The translations under genes and the position numbers were made by a program. Under the pieces are notes generated by a model. That model made no database searches and was not told the DNA's origin. It saw only the letters and a program-made list of their open reading frames with translations. Below, in pieces: positions 27,807-37,023 of a stretch of 64,000 bases of DNA. How positions within the stretch are numbered: the first letter of the stretch is position 1; each line of letters begins with the position of its first letter. The DNA is from Oharaeibacter diazotrophicus (GTDB lineage Bacteria; Pseudomonadota; Alphaproteobacteria; Rhizobiales; Pleomorphomonadaceae): contig NZ_SNXY01000006.1 in NCBI RefSeq assembly GCF_004362745.1, forward strand, positions 1,302,001 to 1,366,000. Direction: 5' to 3'.

Positions 27807-28367
27807 ATGGCCTATGCCGATCACGTCCACGACATGCCCCCCGCCGGATCCGCGTCGCCGGTGGGAACGGACATCTTCGCCGTGCCCACGGTCGACCGGC
27901 AGGCCTACCGCGGCGGCATGGCCCGCCTCGCCGCGGCGGTGAACATCGTCACCGGGGCCGGCGACGACGGCTGGGTCGGTCTGACCGCGTCGGCGGTGAC
28001 GTCGGTGACCGACGACCCGGCCACGCTGATCGTCTGCGTCAACCGCAACGCCCAGGCCCACGCCACCTTCACCAAGAGCCGCATCCTCTGCGTCAACACC
28101 GCGGCGGCCGAGCACGAGGCGCTGGCGATGGCCTTCGCCGGTGGCACCAAGGACATGGCGGCCCGCTTCGCCGCGGGCCGCTGGACCACCCTCGTCACCG
28201 GCGCGCCGGTGCTGGAGGGCGCCACCGCCGCCTTCGACTGCCGCGTCGCCAACGTGGTCGGCGGTGCGAGCCACGACGTCCTGTTCTGCGAGGTGCTGGC
28301 GGTGCGCGAGAGCCCGACGGCCGAGGCGCTGGTCTACCACGCCCGCAAGTTCCACCGCCTGTCCTGA
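27807..28367 (+). CDS. Flavin reductase (FMN:NADH oxidoreductase, HpaC-like)
   Basis: The 186-aa flavin reductase has the expected split-barrel: RGGMARLAAAVNIVTGAGDDGWVGLTASAVTSVTDDPATLIVCVNRNAQAHATFTKSRILCVNTAA (about 37-101) and a C-terminal LFCEVLAVRESPTAEALVYHARKFHRL. It would supply FMNH2 to the neighbouring monooxygenases. The ATG at 27807 gives a 36-residue N-terminal extension before the barrel, normal for this group. It lies 32 bp behind monooxygenase B. Confidence 0.9.
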   Translation: MAYADHVHDMPPAGSASPVGTDIFAVPTVDRQAYRGGMARLAAAVNIVTGAGDDGWVGLTASAVTSVTDDPATLIVCVNRNAQAHATFTKSRILCVNTAAAEHEALAMAFAGGTKDMAARFAAGRWTTLVTGAPVLEGATAAFDCRVANVVGGASHDVLFCEVLAVRESPTAEALVYHARKFHRLS

Positions 28368-28398
28368 CCGCGTGCCGTCCGGCCCCGAGGAGCGCCCG

Positions 28399-29064
<666 letters not shown>

Positions 29065-29198
29065 TCGACGCCGCGGTGCACGGGCCGCGACGCCCGCACC
29101 CCGCCGCCTTGCCGTCCGGACGGTCCGGACGCTACACCAGTGTCGTCGCGCGGCCGGGTGCGCCGGCATCCTGCGCGACCGGTCCGAGGGCCCTGCCG

Positions 29199-30272
29199 AT
29201 GCGCCTGTCGATCCTCGACCAATCCGTGACCGTCGCCGGCCAGGGCCCGGCCGCGGCGATCCGCGAGACCGTCGCGCTCGCCCGCGCCGCCGACCGCCTC
29301 GGCTACCACCGCTTCTGGGTGTCCGAGCACCACGGCTTCCCCGGCCTCGCCGGCTCCGCGCCGATGCCGCTGCTCGGCGCGATCGCCGCCGGCACCCGCC
29401 GGATCCGGCTCGGCGCCGCCGCAGTGATCCTGCCGCACGCCGCACCGCTGAAAGTGGCCGAGGAGGCGCTCGTGCTGGAGGCGCTGGCACCCGGCCGGGT
29501 CGACCTCGGCCTCGGACGCGGCCCCGGCGCCGACCGGGCCACCGCCTACGCGCTGTCGCCGGAACTGCTCGACGATCCCCTGGCCCGGCCGGGCGGCGGC
29601 TTCGCCGACGACGTCGCCGCCGTGCTCGCCTTCCTGAGCGGCGCCCCAATGCCGCCGGACCACCCCTTCGCCGGCGTCGCCGCGGTGCCGGCGCCCGAAG
29701 GCCCCGGCCCCGCGCCCTTCGTCGTCGGCGGCACGGCCCGGACCGCGCAACTCGCCGGCCGGCTCGGCCTGCCCTACGCCTTCGCCCATTTCGTCGCCGA
29801 CGGCGCCGGCGCGGACGACACGCTCGCGGCCTATCGCCGGACCTTCGTCCCGAGCCGCTTCCTCGCCGCGCCCCGGGTGATCGTCGCCACCTTCGCCGCC
29901 GCCGCCGCGACGGCGTCGGAGGCCGCCGGGTTCCACGCCGCCTACCGGCGCTGGCGCGCGGCCCGCGACGTCGGCGCGTTCCGACCGATCGGACACCCGT
30001 CCGCCGACGACGCGACCCCGCCCGCCGGTCCGCGGCCCGAGCGCTTCGGCACGGCCGACGTCGTGGTGTCCGACCTTCACGCGCTCGCCGAGTCCTACGG
30101 CGCCGACGAGGTCGTCGTCGCCGTGCCGGTGGCGGACCTCGGCGCCCGCCTGCGCGCCGTCCGCCTGATCGCCGCCGCCGCCGGCCTCGCCGCCGCCCCC
30201 TCCCGCCCGCGCGCGATCCCGACCGGGGTCGCCGCGCGCCCCTCCCCGTTCCCGACGGAGCTCTCCCCATGA
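29199..30272 (+). CDS. Luciferase-like monooxygenase, MsnO8 family
   Basis: A 357-aa LLM enzyme of a different subgroup from its neighbours: MRLSILDQSVTVAGQGPAAAIRETVALARAADRLGYHRFWVSEHHGFPGLAGSAPMPLLGAIAAGTRRIRLGAAAVILPHAAPLKVAEEALVLEALAPGRVDLGLGRGPG (about 1-110) is diagnostic of the MsnO8/alkanal-monooxygenase-like group. The ATG at 29199 is selected because the family starts at this strand; the same frame is open back to ribB without good similarity. Its stop overlaps the start of the next reductase gene by 4 bp. Confidence 0.88.
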   Translation: MRLSILDQSVTVAGQGPAAAIRETVALARAADRLGYHRFWVSEHHGFPGLAGSAPMPLLGAIAAGTRRIRLGAAAVILPHAAPLKVAEEALVLEALAPGRVDLGLGRGPGADRATAYALSPELLDDPLARPGGGFADDVAAVLAFLSGAPMPPDHPFAGVAAVPAPEGPGPAPFVVGGTARTAQLAGRLGLPYAFAHFVADGAGADDTLAAYRRTFVPSRFLAAPRVIVATFAAAAATASEAAGFHAAYRRWRAARDVGAFRPIGHPSADDATPPAGPRPERFGTADVVVSDLHALAESYGADEVVVAVPVADLGARLRAVRLIAAAAGLAAAPSRPRAIPTGVAARPSPFPTELSP

Positions 30273-30778
30273 CCGACACGCCCGCCCCGATCGATCCCGG
30301 CACCTTCTGGCGCACGCTCGGCGCCCGGGCCACCGGCATGATCGTGGTGACCGCCGCCGGCGACGCCGGCCCGGCCGGCTTCCTCGGCCTGTCCGCCGCC
30401 CACGTCACCGCCGATCCCGCCACCATGCTGGTGTCGATCGACGCCAAGACCAGCGCGCTCGCCGCCGTGCTGGCGCGCCGGCACTTCGCCGTCAACATCC
30501 TGCCGGCCGAGGCCGCCCACGTCGCCGACGCCTTCGGCGGCAAGTCCGGCCTCGCCGGCGCCGACCGCTTCGTGCCCGCGGAATGGACCACGTTGGCGAC
30601 CGGCGCGCCGGTCCTCTCGGCGGCGCTCGGCGTGTTCGACTGCGTGGTCGACGAGATCGTCACCCGCGGCAGCATCTCGATCGTCATCGGCACGGTGGTC
30701 GCCGCGCGGTCGCGCGGCGACGGCGAGCCGCTGGTGTTCTTCCGCGGCAAGGTCACGACGGGACTGACCGGAGCCTGA
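30269..30778 (+). CDS. Second flavin reductase
   Basis: The 169-aa split-barrel flavin reductase has RTLGARATGMIVVTAAGDAGPAGFLGLSAAHVTADPATMLVSIDAKTSALAAVLARRHFAVNILP (about 12-76) and ends GEPLVFFRGKVTTGL. It overlaps the MsnO8-type gene by 4 bp, so that pair forms its own two-component monooxygenase module. A cluster with two reductases suggests that the monooxygenase types use separate flavin suppliers or are made under different conditions. Confidence 0.9.
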   Translation: MTDTPAPIDPGTFWRTLGARATGMIVVTAAGDAGPAGFLGLSAAHVTADPATMLVSIDAKTSALAAVLARRHFAVNILPAEAAHVADAFGGKSGLAGADRFVPAEWTTLATGAPVLSAALGVFDCVVDEIVTRGSISIVIGTVVAARSRGDGEPLVFFRGKVTTGLTGA

Positions 30779-31060
30779 GGCTCCCCTTCAAATCGACAGT
30801 TGCAATCGGCGTCGCGGAAGATTACATCTCCGCGAGCCGGTTGCATTTTCTTTTCATGATGTCCAGGTGAATAAAAAGGCATCTATTGCGAGCCTAAAAA
30901 GGCAGCATAAATCTTTGCCTCTTCCAATTTTCGATTTGCCCTTGATGGATGTTTTCCGCTGATCCGCCGAGGTTAGGTTTTTCCCGTAGTCCACGGCAGC
31001 CACCGAGGCCGGGCTCTCCAGCCCTGCCGCGCGGCCCACGGGAGAAAGAGATCAGCACCG
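30779..31060. promoter_or_regulatory. AT-rich gap, probable internal promoter
   Basis: This 282-bp gap holds a weak hairpin CGCGGA/TCCGCG (30813-30834) followed about 15 bp later by a T-rich run, a possible terminator for the upstream genes. Next comes a stretch markedly poorer in GC (about 30840-30960) ahead of the fourth monooxygenase. A second promoter within the cluster is likely. Confidence 0.4.
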
Positions 31061-32374
31061 ATGGCCGGCAAACCCTTTCACCTCGCCTGGTTCCTGCAGG
31101 GGTCGAGCATAGCGGGCTGGGGCGATCCCTTCGCCGGCAACATCGCCCGCGACTGGATGTCCGCCGGAGCCTTCCTGGACCTCGCCCGGGCGATGGAACG
31201 CGCCTGCTTCGATTACGTCCTGATCGAGGACTCGATCTACGTCGGCGAGAACTGGAAGAACTCCCGCGAGATCTTCCTCGCCAACGGCATGTGCGCACCG
31301 CGTCAGGAGCCCTCGGTGGTGGCGACGCTGATGGCCGCCGCGACCACGCGGCTCGGCATCGTGCCGACGCTCTCCACCTTCGCCTACCATCCCTATCTGA
31401 CGTCCCGCATCGTCGGTTCGCTCGACCAGATCTCCGGCGGCCGCGGCGGCTGGAACATGGTGACCGGCTCGTCAGACCTCTCCGCCATGAACTTCGGCAT
31501 GGACGCCCTTCCCGAGCACGACGCCCGCTATCTGATGGCCGAGGAATACATCCAGATCTGCAAGGGTCTGTGGGGCTCCTGGGAGCCGGGCGCGATCGTC
31601 GCCGACCGTGACAGCGGCCTCCTGATCGACCACACCAAGGTGCACACCATCGACTTCAAGGGCGAGTACTACGCCTCGCGCGGGCCGCTGAACTCCGGTC
31701 CGCTGCCGCAGGGCCGGCCGGTGATCGCCCAGGCCGGCGGCTCCAAGATGGGCAAGGCCTTCGCCGCCCGCCACGCCGACACCATCGTCGCCGCCCCCCG
31801 CGGCGTCGCGGCGATGAAGAAGTACCGCGACGACATCCGCGCCGAGATGATGGCGGCCGGCCGCGACCCCGACGACTGCAAGGTCCTGTTCCTGCTGCAG
31901 CCGATCGTCACCGAGACCAAGGCGGAGGCGGCCGAGAAGATCGCGATGCGCCGCGAATTCTCGGAAAAGAACATCGACCGCATGCTCGCCCGCTTCGGCT
32001 GGTCGACCAATCTCGACCTGTCGGACTGCGACCTCGACGCCCCGATCGGCGAACTGACGACCAACGGACACCAGTCCTCGCTCGCCCAGTTCCTCGACAA
32101 CTCCAAGGGCAAGACGCTGCGTCAGGCCATCGTCGACCACACCACCAAGGGCTACTGCGTCGACGTCGTCGGCACGCCCGACACCTGCGCCGGCATGATG
32201 GCGGAGATCATGGAGGAGATCGGCGGCGACGGCTTCCTGATCGAGCAGCCGAACGTCCACCGCAAGGCGATCGCCTCGATCACCGACGGCCTGGTGCCCG
32301 AACTCATGCACCGCGGGCTCACCCGCAAGGCCTACGCCCACGAGCAGCTGCGCGACAACCTGCTCGACTTCTGA
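31061..32374 (+). CDS. LLM-class FMN-dependent monooxygenase C (NtaA family)
   Basis: A 437-aa NtaA-type LLM protein more distant from monooxygenases A and B: KPFHLAWFLQGSSIAGWGDPF, ISGGRGGWNMVTGSSDLSAMNFGMDALPEHDARYLMAEEYIQICKGLW (about 123-170), and RPVIAQAGGSKMGKAFAARHADTIVAAPRGVAAMKKYRDDI. The three NtaA-type enzymes of the cluster share the YRDDIR block. It is immediately followed by the two binding-protein genes, linking oxidation with uptake. Substrate not predictable. Confidence 0.92.
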   Translation: MAGKPFHLAWFLQGSSIAGWGDPFAGNIARDWMSAGAFLDLARAMERACFDYVLIEDSIYVGENWKNSREIFLANGMCAPRQEPSVVATLMAAATTRLGIVPTLSTFAYHPYLTSRIVGSLDQISGGRGGWNMVTGSSDLSAMNFGMDALPEHDARYLMAEEYIQICKGLWGSWEPGAIVADRDSGLLIDHTKVHTIDFKGEYYASRGPLNSGPLPQGRPVIAQAGGSKMGKAFAARHADTIVAAPRGVAAMKKYRDDIRAEMMAAGRDPDDCKVLFLLQPIVTETKAEAAEKIAMRREFSEKNIDRMLARFGWSTNLDLSDCDLDAPIGELTTNGHQSSLAQFLDNSKGKTLRQAIVDHTTKGYCVDVVGTPDTCAGMMAEIMEEIGGDGFLIEQPNVHRKAIASITDGLVPELMHRGLTRKAYAHEQLRDNLLDF

Positions 32375-32414
32375 CCCCCCCGCACCGCGACCGTTCGACC
32401 ACCGGAGATCGTTC

Positions 32415-33248
32415 ATGACGTCAAGCCCGAAGACGCCGTCCCTCGCCGCAACCCTCGGCCTCGCCGCCGGCATTTTGGCCGCCGCCACCGCGCCGGCCGC
32501 CGCCGACAAGCTGCTGCTCGGCAACGAAGGCGTCTACCCGCCGTTCAGCATCGTCGCTTCCGACGGTCACCTGACCGGCTTCGAGCCCGAACTCGCCCGC
32601 GAGGTCTGCAAGCGCATCGGCGCCGAGTGCGAGTTCGTCGTGATGGACTTCAAGGCGCTGATCCCGTCGCTGCTGCAGGGCAAGTTCGACATCCTGACCT
32701 CGCAGCTGTCGCCGACGCCCGAGCGTCTCGAGAAGCTCACCTACGGCACCCCGATCGTCTACAACCCCGCCACCTTCGTCGTGAAGAAGGACAGCGACTA
32801 CACCTTCACGCCCGAAGGGCTGGCCGGCAAGGGTCTCAAGATCGGCCTGCAGCGCGGCGCTTCCTCGATCCCCTACGTCGACAAGCACTTCCCCGACGTC
32901 TTCGAGAAGATCCTCTACGACAACCCCGACCAGATGCGCCTCGACCTGATGGCCGGCCGGATCGACATGGTGTTCGACTCCAAGCTCAACTGGACCTTCG
33001 AGCTGATCATGAAGCCGGACGGCAAGGACTGGAAACTCGCCGGCGGCGACCACTGGCTCGGCGACGCCTCCATCCCGGACGACAAGCGCGGCTACAGCTG
33101 GGCCGTCCCGAAGGGACAGGAAGCGCTGATCGCGCGCTTCGACAAGGGCATCGACGAGGTCATCGCCGACTGCACCTTCACCAAGCTGCGCAAGCAGTTC
33201 CTCGACGTCGCGATCCTCACCCGCGAGGCGCCCTGCCTCGACAAGTGA
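32415..33248 (+). CDS. Amino-acid-type ABC substrate-binding protein 1
   Basis: The 277-aa periplasmic receptor has a signal peptide (LGLAAGILAAATAPAAADK) and the family 3 signature GNEGVYPPFSIVASDGHLTGFEPELAREVCKRIGAECEFVVMDFKALIPSLLQGKFDILTSQLSPTPERLEKLTYGTP. Such proteins bind polar amino acids, opines or related zwitterions. It lies 40 bp after monooxygenase C, and a paralog follows. A hairpin closes the message. Confidence 0.92.
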   Translation: MTSSPKTPSLAATLGLAAGILAAATAPAAADKLLLGNEGVYPPFSIVASDGHLTGFEPELAREVCKRIGAECEFVVMDFKALIPSLLQGKFDILTSQLSPTPERLEKLTYGTPIVYNPATFVVKKDSDYTFTPEGLAGKGLKIGLQRGASSIPYVDKHFPDVFEKILYDNPDQMRLDLMAGRIDMVFDSKLNWTFELIMKPDGKDWKLAGGDHWLGDASIPDDKRGYSWAVPKGQEALIARFDKGIDEVIADCTFTKLRKQFLDVAILTREAPCLDK

Positions 33249-33259
33249 CGCCGGTGTCC

Positions 33260-33291
33260 GCGGCGATCCCGGCTCCCGGTCGGATCGCCGC
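33260..33291 (+). terminator. Hairpin after binding-protein gene 1
   Basis: A perfect 10-bp stem GCGGCGATCC / GGATCGCCGC with a 12-base loop lies 11 bp after the stop codon. No T-run follows, so mRNA stabilisation or partial termination is as likely as full termination. Confidence 0.6.
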
Positions 33292-33445
33292 GTCCCCCCG
33301 AACGCGCCTCGCCCCCGCCCGGACGGACGGGAGACCATGACCCGGCCCCTCGCCCCGTCGCGGCGGGGCGGCCGCGGCAGGACCACCGAAGAGAGAAGCC
33401 CTCCCACCCGAGATCCCGAACCACCACCCCACCCTGGAGACCGCC

Positions 33446-34291
33446 ATGACCCGCTTCGCCCGCACCCTTCCCGCGCGGATCCTCGCCCGCCTCGCCGCCC
33501 TCGCCGTCGCCGCCGGCGTCGCCCTGCCGGCGGCCGCCGAGACGCTGCGCGTCGGCAACGAGGGCACCTACCCGCCCTTCAGCATGGTGGACGCGGACGG
33601 CAAGCTCGTGGGCATCGAGCCGGACCTCGCCCGGGCGATGTGCGAGCGGATGAAGATGGAGTGCGAGTTCGAGGTGATGACCTTCAAGGCGCTGGTGCCG
33701 TCGCTGCTGCAGGGCAAGTTCGACGTGCTGGTGTCCCAGCTGACGCCGACCGCCGAGCGCAAGGAGAAGATGCTCTTCACCACCCGCGTGGTCGCCAATC
33801 CGATGGTCTTCGTCGTGCCCGCGGCCCTCGACGCGCCGATCACCCGGGAGGGCCTCGCGGGCAAGGGCATGAAGCTCGCCCTGCAGAGCGGCGGCGCGCA
33901 CATCCAGTACGCCAAGGACATGCTCGGCGACAGCGTCGAATACGTCCTCTACGACAACCCCGACCAGTTCCACCTCGACATGGTCAGCGGCCGGGTGAAC
34001 ATGTCCTTCGAGGCCAAGCTCAACTCGCAGGTCGACTTCCTCTCCAAGGACCCCGGCAAGGGCTTCAAGATGGCCCCCGGCGAATACTGGGTCGGCGAGG
34101 CCAGCGTGCCCGAGGACGAGCGCGGCCTCGGCTGGGCGGTCCGCAAGGACTCGCCCGAGCTCCTCGAGAAGGTCGACGCGGCGCTGAAGTCCCTGATCGC
34201 CGACTGCACCTACACCCGGATCCGCAAGAAGTACCTCGACATCTCGACCCTGCCCGAGGACGAGGCCTGCGCGGCCACCATGACCAACTGA
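33446..34291 (+). CDS. Amino-acid-type ABC substrate-binding protein 2
   Basis: The 281-aa paralog of the preceding receptor has a signal peptide (RILARLAALAVAAGVALPAAAET) and the matching core GNEGTYPPFSMVDADGKLVGIEPDLARAMCERMKMECEFEVMTFKALVPSLLQGKFDVLVSQLTPTAERKEKMLFTT. The conserved YVLYDNPDQFHLDMVSGRVNMSFEAKLN block is also in receptor 1. Two receptors for one channel suggest two related ligands, perhaps the compound and its breakdown product. Confidence 0.92.
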   Translation: MTRFARTLPARILARLAALAVAAGVALPAAAETLRVGNEGTYPPFSMVDADGKLVGIEPDLARAMCERMKMECEFEVMTFKALVPSLLQGKFDVLVSQLTPTAERKEKMLFTTRVVANPMVFVVPAALDAPITREGLAGKGMKLALQSGGAHIQYAKDMLGDSVEYVLYDNPDQFHLDMVSGRVNMSFEAKLNSQVDFLSKDPGKGFKMAPGEYWVGEASVPEDERGLGWAVRKDSPELLEKVDAALKSLIADCTYTRIRKKYLDISTLPEDEACAATMTN

Positions 34292-34300
34292 CCTTCACCT

Positions 34301-34327
34301 GGGCCCGGCGGACACCCCGCCGGGCCC
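34301..34327 (+). terminator. Hairpin after binding-protein gene 2
   Basis: A perfect 11-bp GC stem GGGCCCGGCGG / CCGCCGGGCCC with loop ACACC lies 9 bp after the stop and ahead of the permease genes, matching the usual stabilising hairpin behind periplasmic receptor genes. Confidence 0.7.
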
Positions 34328-34370
34328 GCGCCGTTTCCGGCCATCGCTCCAACGTCCGCAAGGAGGGCCC

Positions 34371-35069
34371 ATGGACCTCGCCTCTCCAGAATTCTGGGGC
34401 TACATCCGCCAGATGGCGGGTGGAGCGGTGATCACCCTCGAGCTGTTCGCGTGCAGCGTCGTGCTGGCGCTGGTACTCGGGACGATCGTCGGCATCGTCA
34501 GCCTGTCCCGCAACCTCGCGATCCAGGCGCTGTGGCGGACCTACGCCTCGATCGTGATGGGCGTGCCCTCGCTCCTGGTGATCTTCATCATCTACTACGG
34601 CGGCAGCGCCATGCTGAACGGTCTGTTCGGCCGTTCGCTGCGCCTCGACGTCACGCCCTTCGGGGCCGGGCTCGCCGCCCTCACGATCGTCTACGCGGCC
34701 TATGTCGCCGAACTCGTCCACGGCGCCGTGCGCAACCTGCCGCGCGGCCAGTTCGAGGCCTGCGCGGCGCTGTCGCTGCGCCCGGTGCAGGCCTGGATCC
34801 ACGTAATCCTGCCGCAGGTGTTCCGGCTCGCCCTGCCCGGCCTCGTCAACGTCTGGCTGATCGTGCTCAAGGACACGCCGCTGGTCTCGCTCGCCGGCCT
34901 CAACGATCTCGTCGCCACCGCCAAGATCTCCGCGGGCGCGACCAAGGAACCCTTCATCTTCTTCATCGCGGCGTCGCTGTTCTTCATCGCGTTCAGCGCG
35001 CTGACCATGCCCCTCGCCAACCGGCTCGACACCCGTCTCGGCCGCGGCATCGCCAAGGTGAAGTCATGA
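34371..35069 (+). CDS. Polar amino-acid ABC permease subunit 1
   Basis: The 232-aa HisM/HisQ-type permease has about five membrane helices: MAGGAVITLELFACSVVLALVLGTIVGIVSLS, an EAA-loop region FEACAALSLRPVQAWIHVILPQVFRLALPGLVNVWLIVLKDTPLVSLAGL (about 127-176), and a C-terminal helix. A good GGAGGG site precedes the ATG. The stop overlaps the next permease gene by 4 bp. The two form the heterodimeric channel. Confidence 0.93.
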   Translation: MDLASPEFWGYIRQMAGGAVITLELFACSVVLALVLGTIVGIVSLSRNLAIQALWRTYASIVMGVPSLLVIFIIYYGGSAMLNGLFGRSLRLDVTPFGAGLAALTIVYAAYVAELVHGAVRNLPRGQFEACAALSLRPVQAWIHVILPQVFRLALPGLVNVWLIVLKDTPLVSLAGLNDLVATAKISAGATKEPFIFFIAASLFFIAFSALTMPLANRLDTRLGRGIAKVKS

Positions 35070-35875
35070 GCGCACTGCCGATCGACCTCGAACTCGCCGC
35101 CGAGAGCCTGCCCGAGATGCTGCGCGGGCTCGGCACCACCATCTCGATCACCGTGGTCGTGCTGCTGCTCGGCCTCGTGCTGTCGGTGCCGATGGCGCTC
35201 GCCCGCATGTCGAAGCGGCCCTGGCTGTCCTGGCCGGCGGCGTGCTTCGTGGTGTTCTTCCGCGGCGCGCCGCTGCTGACCCTGCTCTACCTCGTCTACT
35301 ACGGCTTCGGGCAGATCGAGTCGCTGCGCGAAGGCCCGCTGTGGTTCGTGTTCGGCAGCGCCTTCGCCTGCGCCGTCATCGGCCTCACCCTCAACCACGT
35401 CGCCTTCATGGTCGACGTGGTGCGCGGCAGCCTGGAGGCGGTGCCCGCCGGTCTCGTCGAGGCGGCTTCCGCCCTCGGCATCACGCCGCGCCAGACCTTC
35501 CGCGAGATCCAGATGCCGCTCGCCATGCGCTACGGCCTCGCCGCCTACCAGAACGAGGTGGTGATGTTCACCAAGGGCACGGCGGTGATCAGCGTGATCA
35601 CGGTGGTCGACCTGACCGCGGTCGCCAACGCGGTGTTCGAGCAGACCTACGATCCCTTCACCCCGATGCTGACGGCCGCCTTCCTCTACTGGACGCTCGT
35701 CAACGTCATCCGTCTCGGCTTCGGCCTGCTCGAGGGCCACCTGAACCGCCACCTCAGGGCCCACGACGCCTCGCGCGGCGAGGCCGGCGTGCGCCTGCCG
35801 GCCGCCGTGGCGGCGCTCGGGCGCCGGCTGCGCCTCGCCGTCACCCCGTCGACCCCGAAGGAACAGACCTCATGA
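35066..35875 (+). CDS. Polar amino-acid ABC permease subunit 2
   Basis: The 269-aa partner permease has LRGLGTTISITVVVLLLGLVLSVPMALARMSKRPWLSWPAACFVVFFRGAPLLTLLYLVYYGFG (about 15-78) and the EAA-loop GLVEAASALGITPRQTFREIQMPLAMRYGLAAYQNEVVMFTKGTAVISVITVVDL. A hydrophilic C-terminal tail of about 35 residues is longer than usual. It overlaps both its neighbours by 4 bp. Confidence 0.93.
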   Translation: MSALPIDLELAAESLPEMLRGLGTTISITVVVLLLGLVLSVPMALARMSKRPWLSWPAACFVVFFRGAPLLTLLYLVYYGFGQIESLREGPLWFVFGSAFACAVIGLTLNHVAFMVDVVRGSLEAVPAGLVEAASALGITPRQTFREIQMPLAMRYGLAAYQNEVVMFTKGTAVISVITVVDLTAVANAVFEQTYDPFTPMLTAAFLYWTLVNVIRLGFGLLEGHLNRHLRAHDASRGEAGVRLPAAVAALGRRLRLAVTPSTPKEQTS

Positions 35876-36651
35876 GCCTCGCGACGCCCGCTCCCGCCGG
35901 GACCGATCCCTCGCAGCGCGCCGTCGCGGTGACGATGCGGGGCGTGGAGAAGTACTACGGCAAGTTCCGCGCCCTCTCCGGCATCGACCTCGAGGTCCGC
36001 CGCGGCGAGAAGATCGTGATCTGCGGACCGTCCGGCTCCGGCAAGTCGACGCTGATCCGCACCATCAACCGGCTCGAGCCCCACGACGGCGGCACCATCG
36101 TCGTCAACGGCGTCGAGCTCGACGGCAGCGCGGCCAAGACCCAGGACGTCCGCCTCGAGGTCGGAATGGTGTTCCAGCAGTTCAACCTGTTCCCGCACCT
36201 GACCATCCTCGAGAACTGCATGCTGGCCCCGCGCCTCGGCCGCGGCATCTCGCGCGCCCTCGCGGAGAAGCGCGCGCTGCAGTATCTCGACCGCGTCCAC
36301 ATCGCCGAGCAGGCGCACAAGTACCCGAGCCAGCTCTCGGGCGGACAGCAGCAGCGCGTCGCGATCGCCCGGGCGCTCTGCATGGAACCGCCGATCATGC
36401 TGTTCGACGAGCCGACCTCGGCGCTCGATCCGGAGATGATCAAGGAGGTCCTGCAGGTGATGGAGGACCTCGCCGCCGACGGCATGACCATGATCTGCGT
36501 CACCCACGAGATGGGCTTCGCCCGCCGCGTCGCCACCCGCTGCGTCTTCATGGACAAGGGCGAGATCGTGGAGATCGCCCCGGCCACGGAGTTCTTCGAG
36601 CAGCCGAAGAGCGAACGCCTCAAGGGCTTCCTCGCGCAGATCCTGCACTGA
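35872..36651 (+). CDS. Polar amino-acid ABC ATPase
   Basis: The 259-aa HisP/GlnQ-type ATPase has Walker A GPSGSGKST (about 52-60), Q-loop MVFQQFNLFPHLTILEN, signature LSGGQQQRVAIARALCMEP, Walker B IMLFDEPTSALDPEM and switch His in CVTHEMGFARRVA. It energises the importer formed with the two preceding permeases and two receptors. An N-terminal extension of about 20 residues (from MSLATPAPAGTDPSQRAVA) is typical for the family in this order. Confidence 0.95.
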   Translation: MSLATPAPAGTDPSQRAVAVTMRGVEKYYGKFRALSGIDLEVRRGEKIVICGPSGSGKSTLIRTINRLEPHDGGTIVVNGVELDGSAAKTQDVRLEVGMVFQQFNLFPHLTILENCMLAPRLGRGISRALAEKRALQYLDRVHIAEQAHKYPSQLSGGQQQRVAIARALCMEPPIMLFDEPTSALDPEMIKEVLQVMEDLAADGMTMICVTHEMGFARRVATRCVFMDKGEIVEIAPATEFFEQPKSERLKGFLAQILH

Positions 36652-36698
36652 CGGCACCGACGGGACGCCTTCCCCCGACGTCGCCCGAGCGCCATCCC

Positions 36699-36729
36699 CG
36701 AGACCGCCGACGCCCCGCGCCGGCGGTCT
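36699..36729 (+). terminator. Terminator after the ABC transporter genes
   Basis: A perfect 10-bp stem GAGACCGCCG / CGGCGGTCTC with an 11-base loop lies 47 bp after the ATPase stop and is the likely end of the uptake operon. No long T-run follows. Confidence 0.65.
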
Positions 36730-37023
36730 CGTCGCATCCGGCGGGCGCCCGTTCCCATGAGCCCGCGCAACCGCCCCGGCCGCGCCCGCGCGGGCGCCCA
36801 CGGCTCCGGCAGGCTGGCGCGGCAATGGGCAGCGAGCCCCCGGAGAGGGCCGAAGGTCGGTTCGCGCCTTGGCGATGGTTCGCCGCGCCGGGCGTCGCTA
36901 GTCAGGAAGGGCCGGCTGCCCCGGCCGCCCGTCGCCGTCCCACCTGCGGACGGCCCCGGCGAAGCGGCAGCACCGGCCGACGTGCCCGATCGGGCGGCCC
37001 CTCCTCTGGCGGAACGAGGCGCG

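Noticed and set aside
28368-28398. FMN riboswitch in front of ribB
   Set aside because: Only 31 bp separate ribB from the flavin reductase gene and no RFN-type conserved blocks are present.
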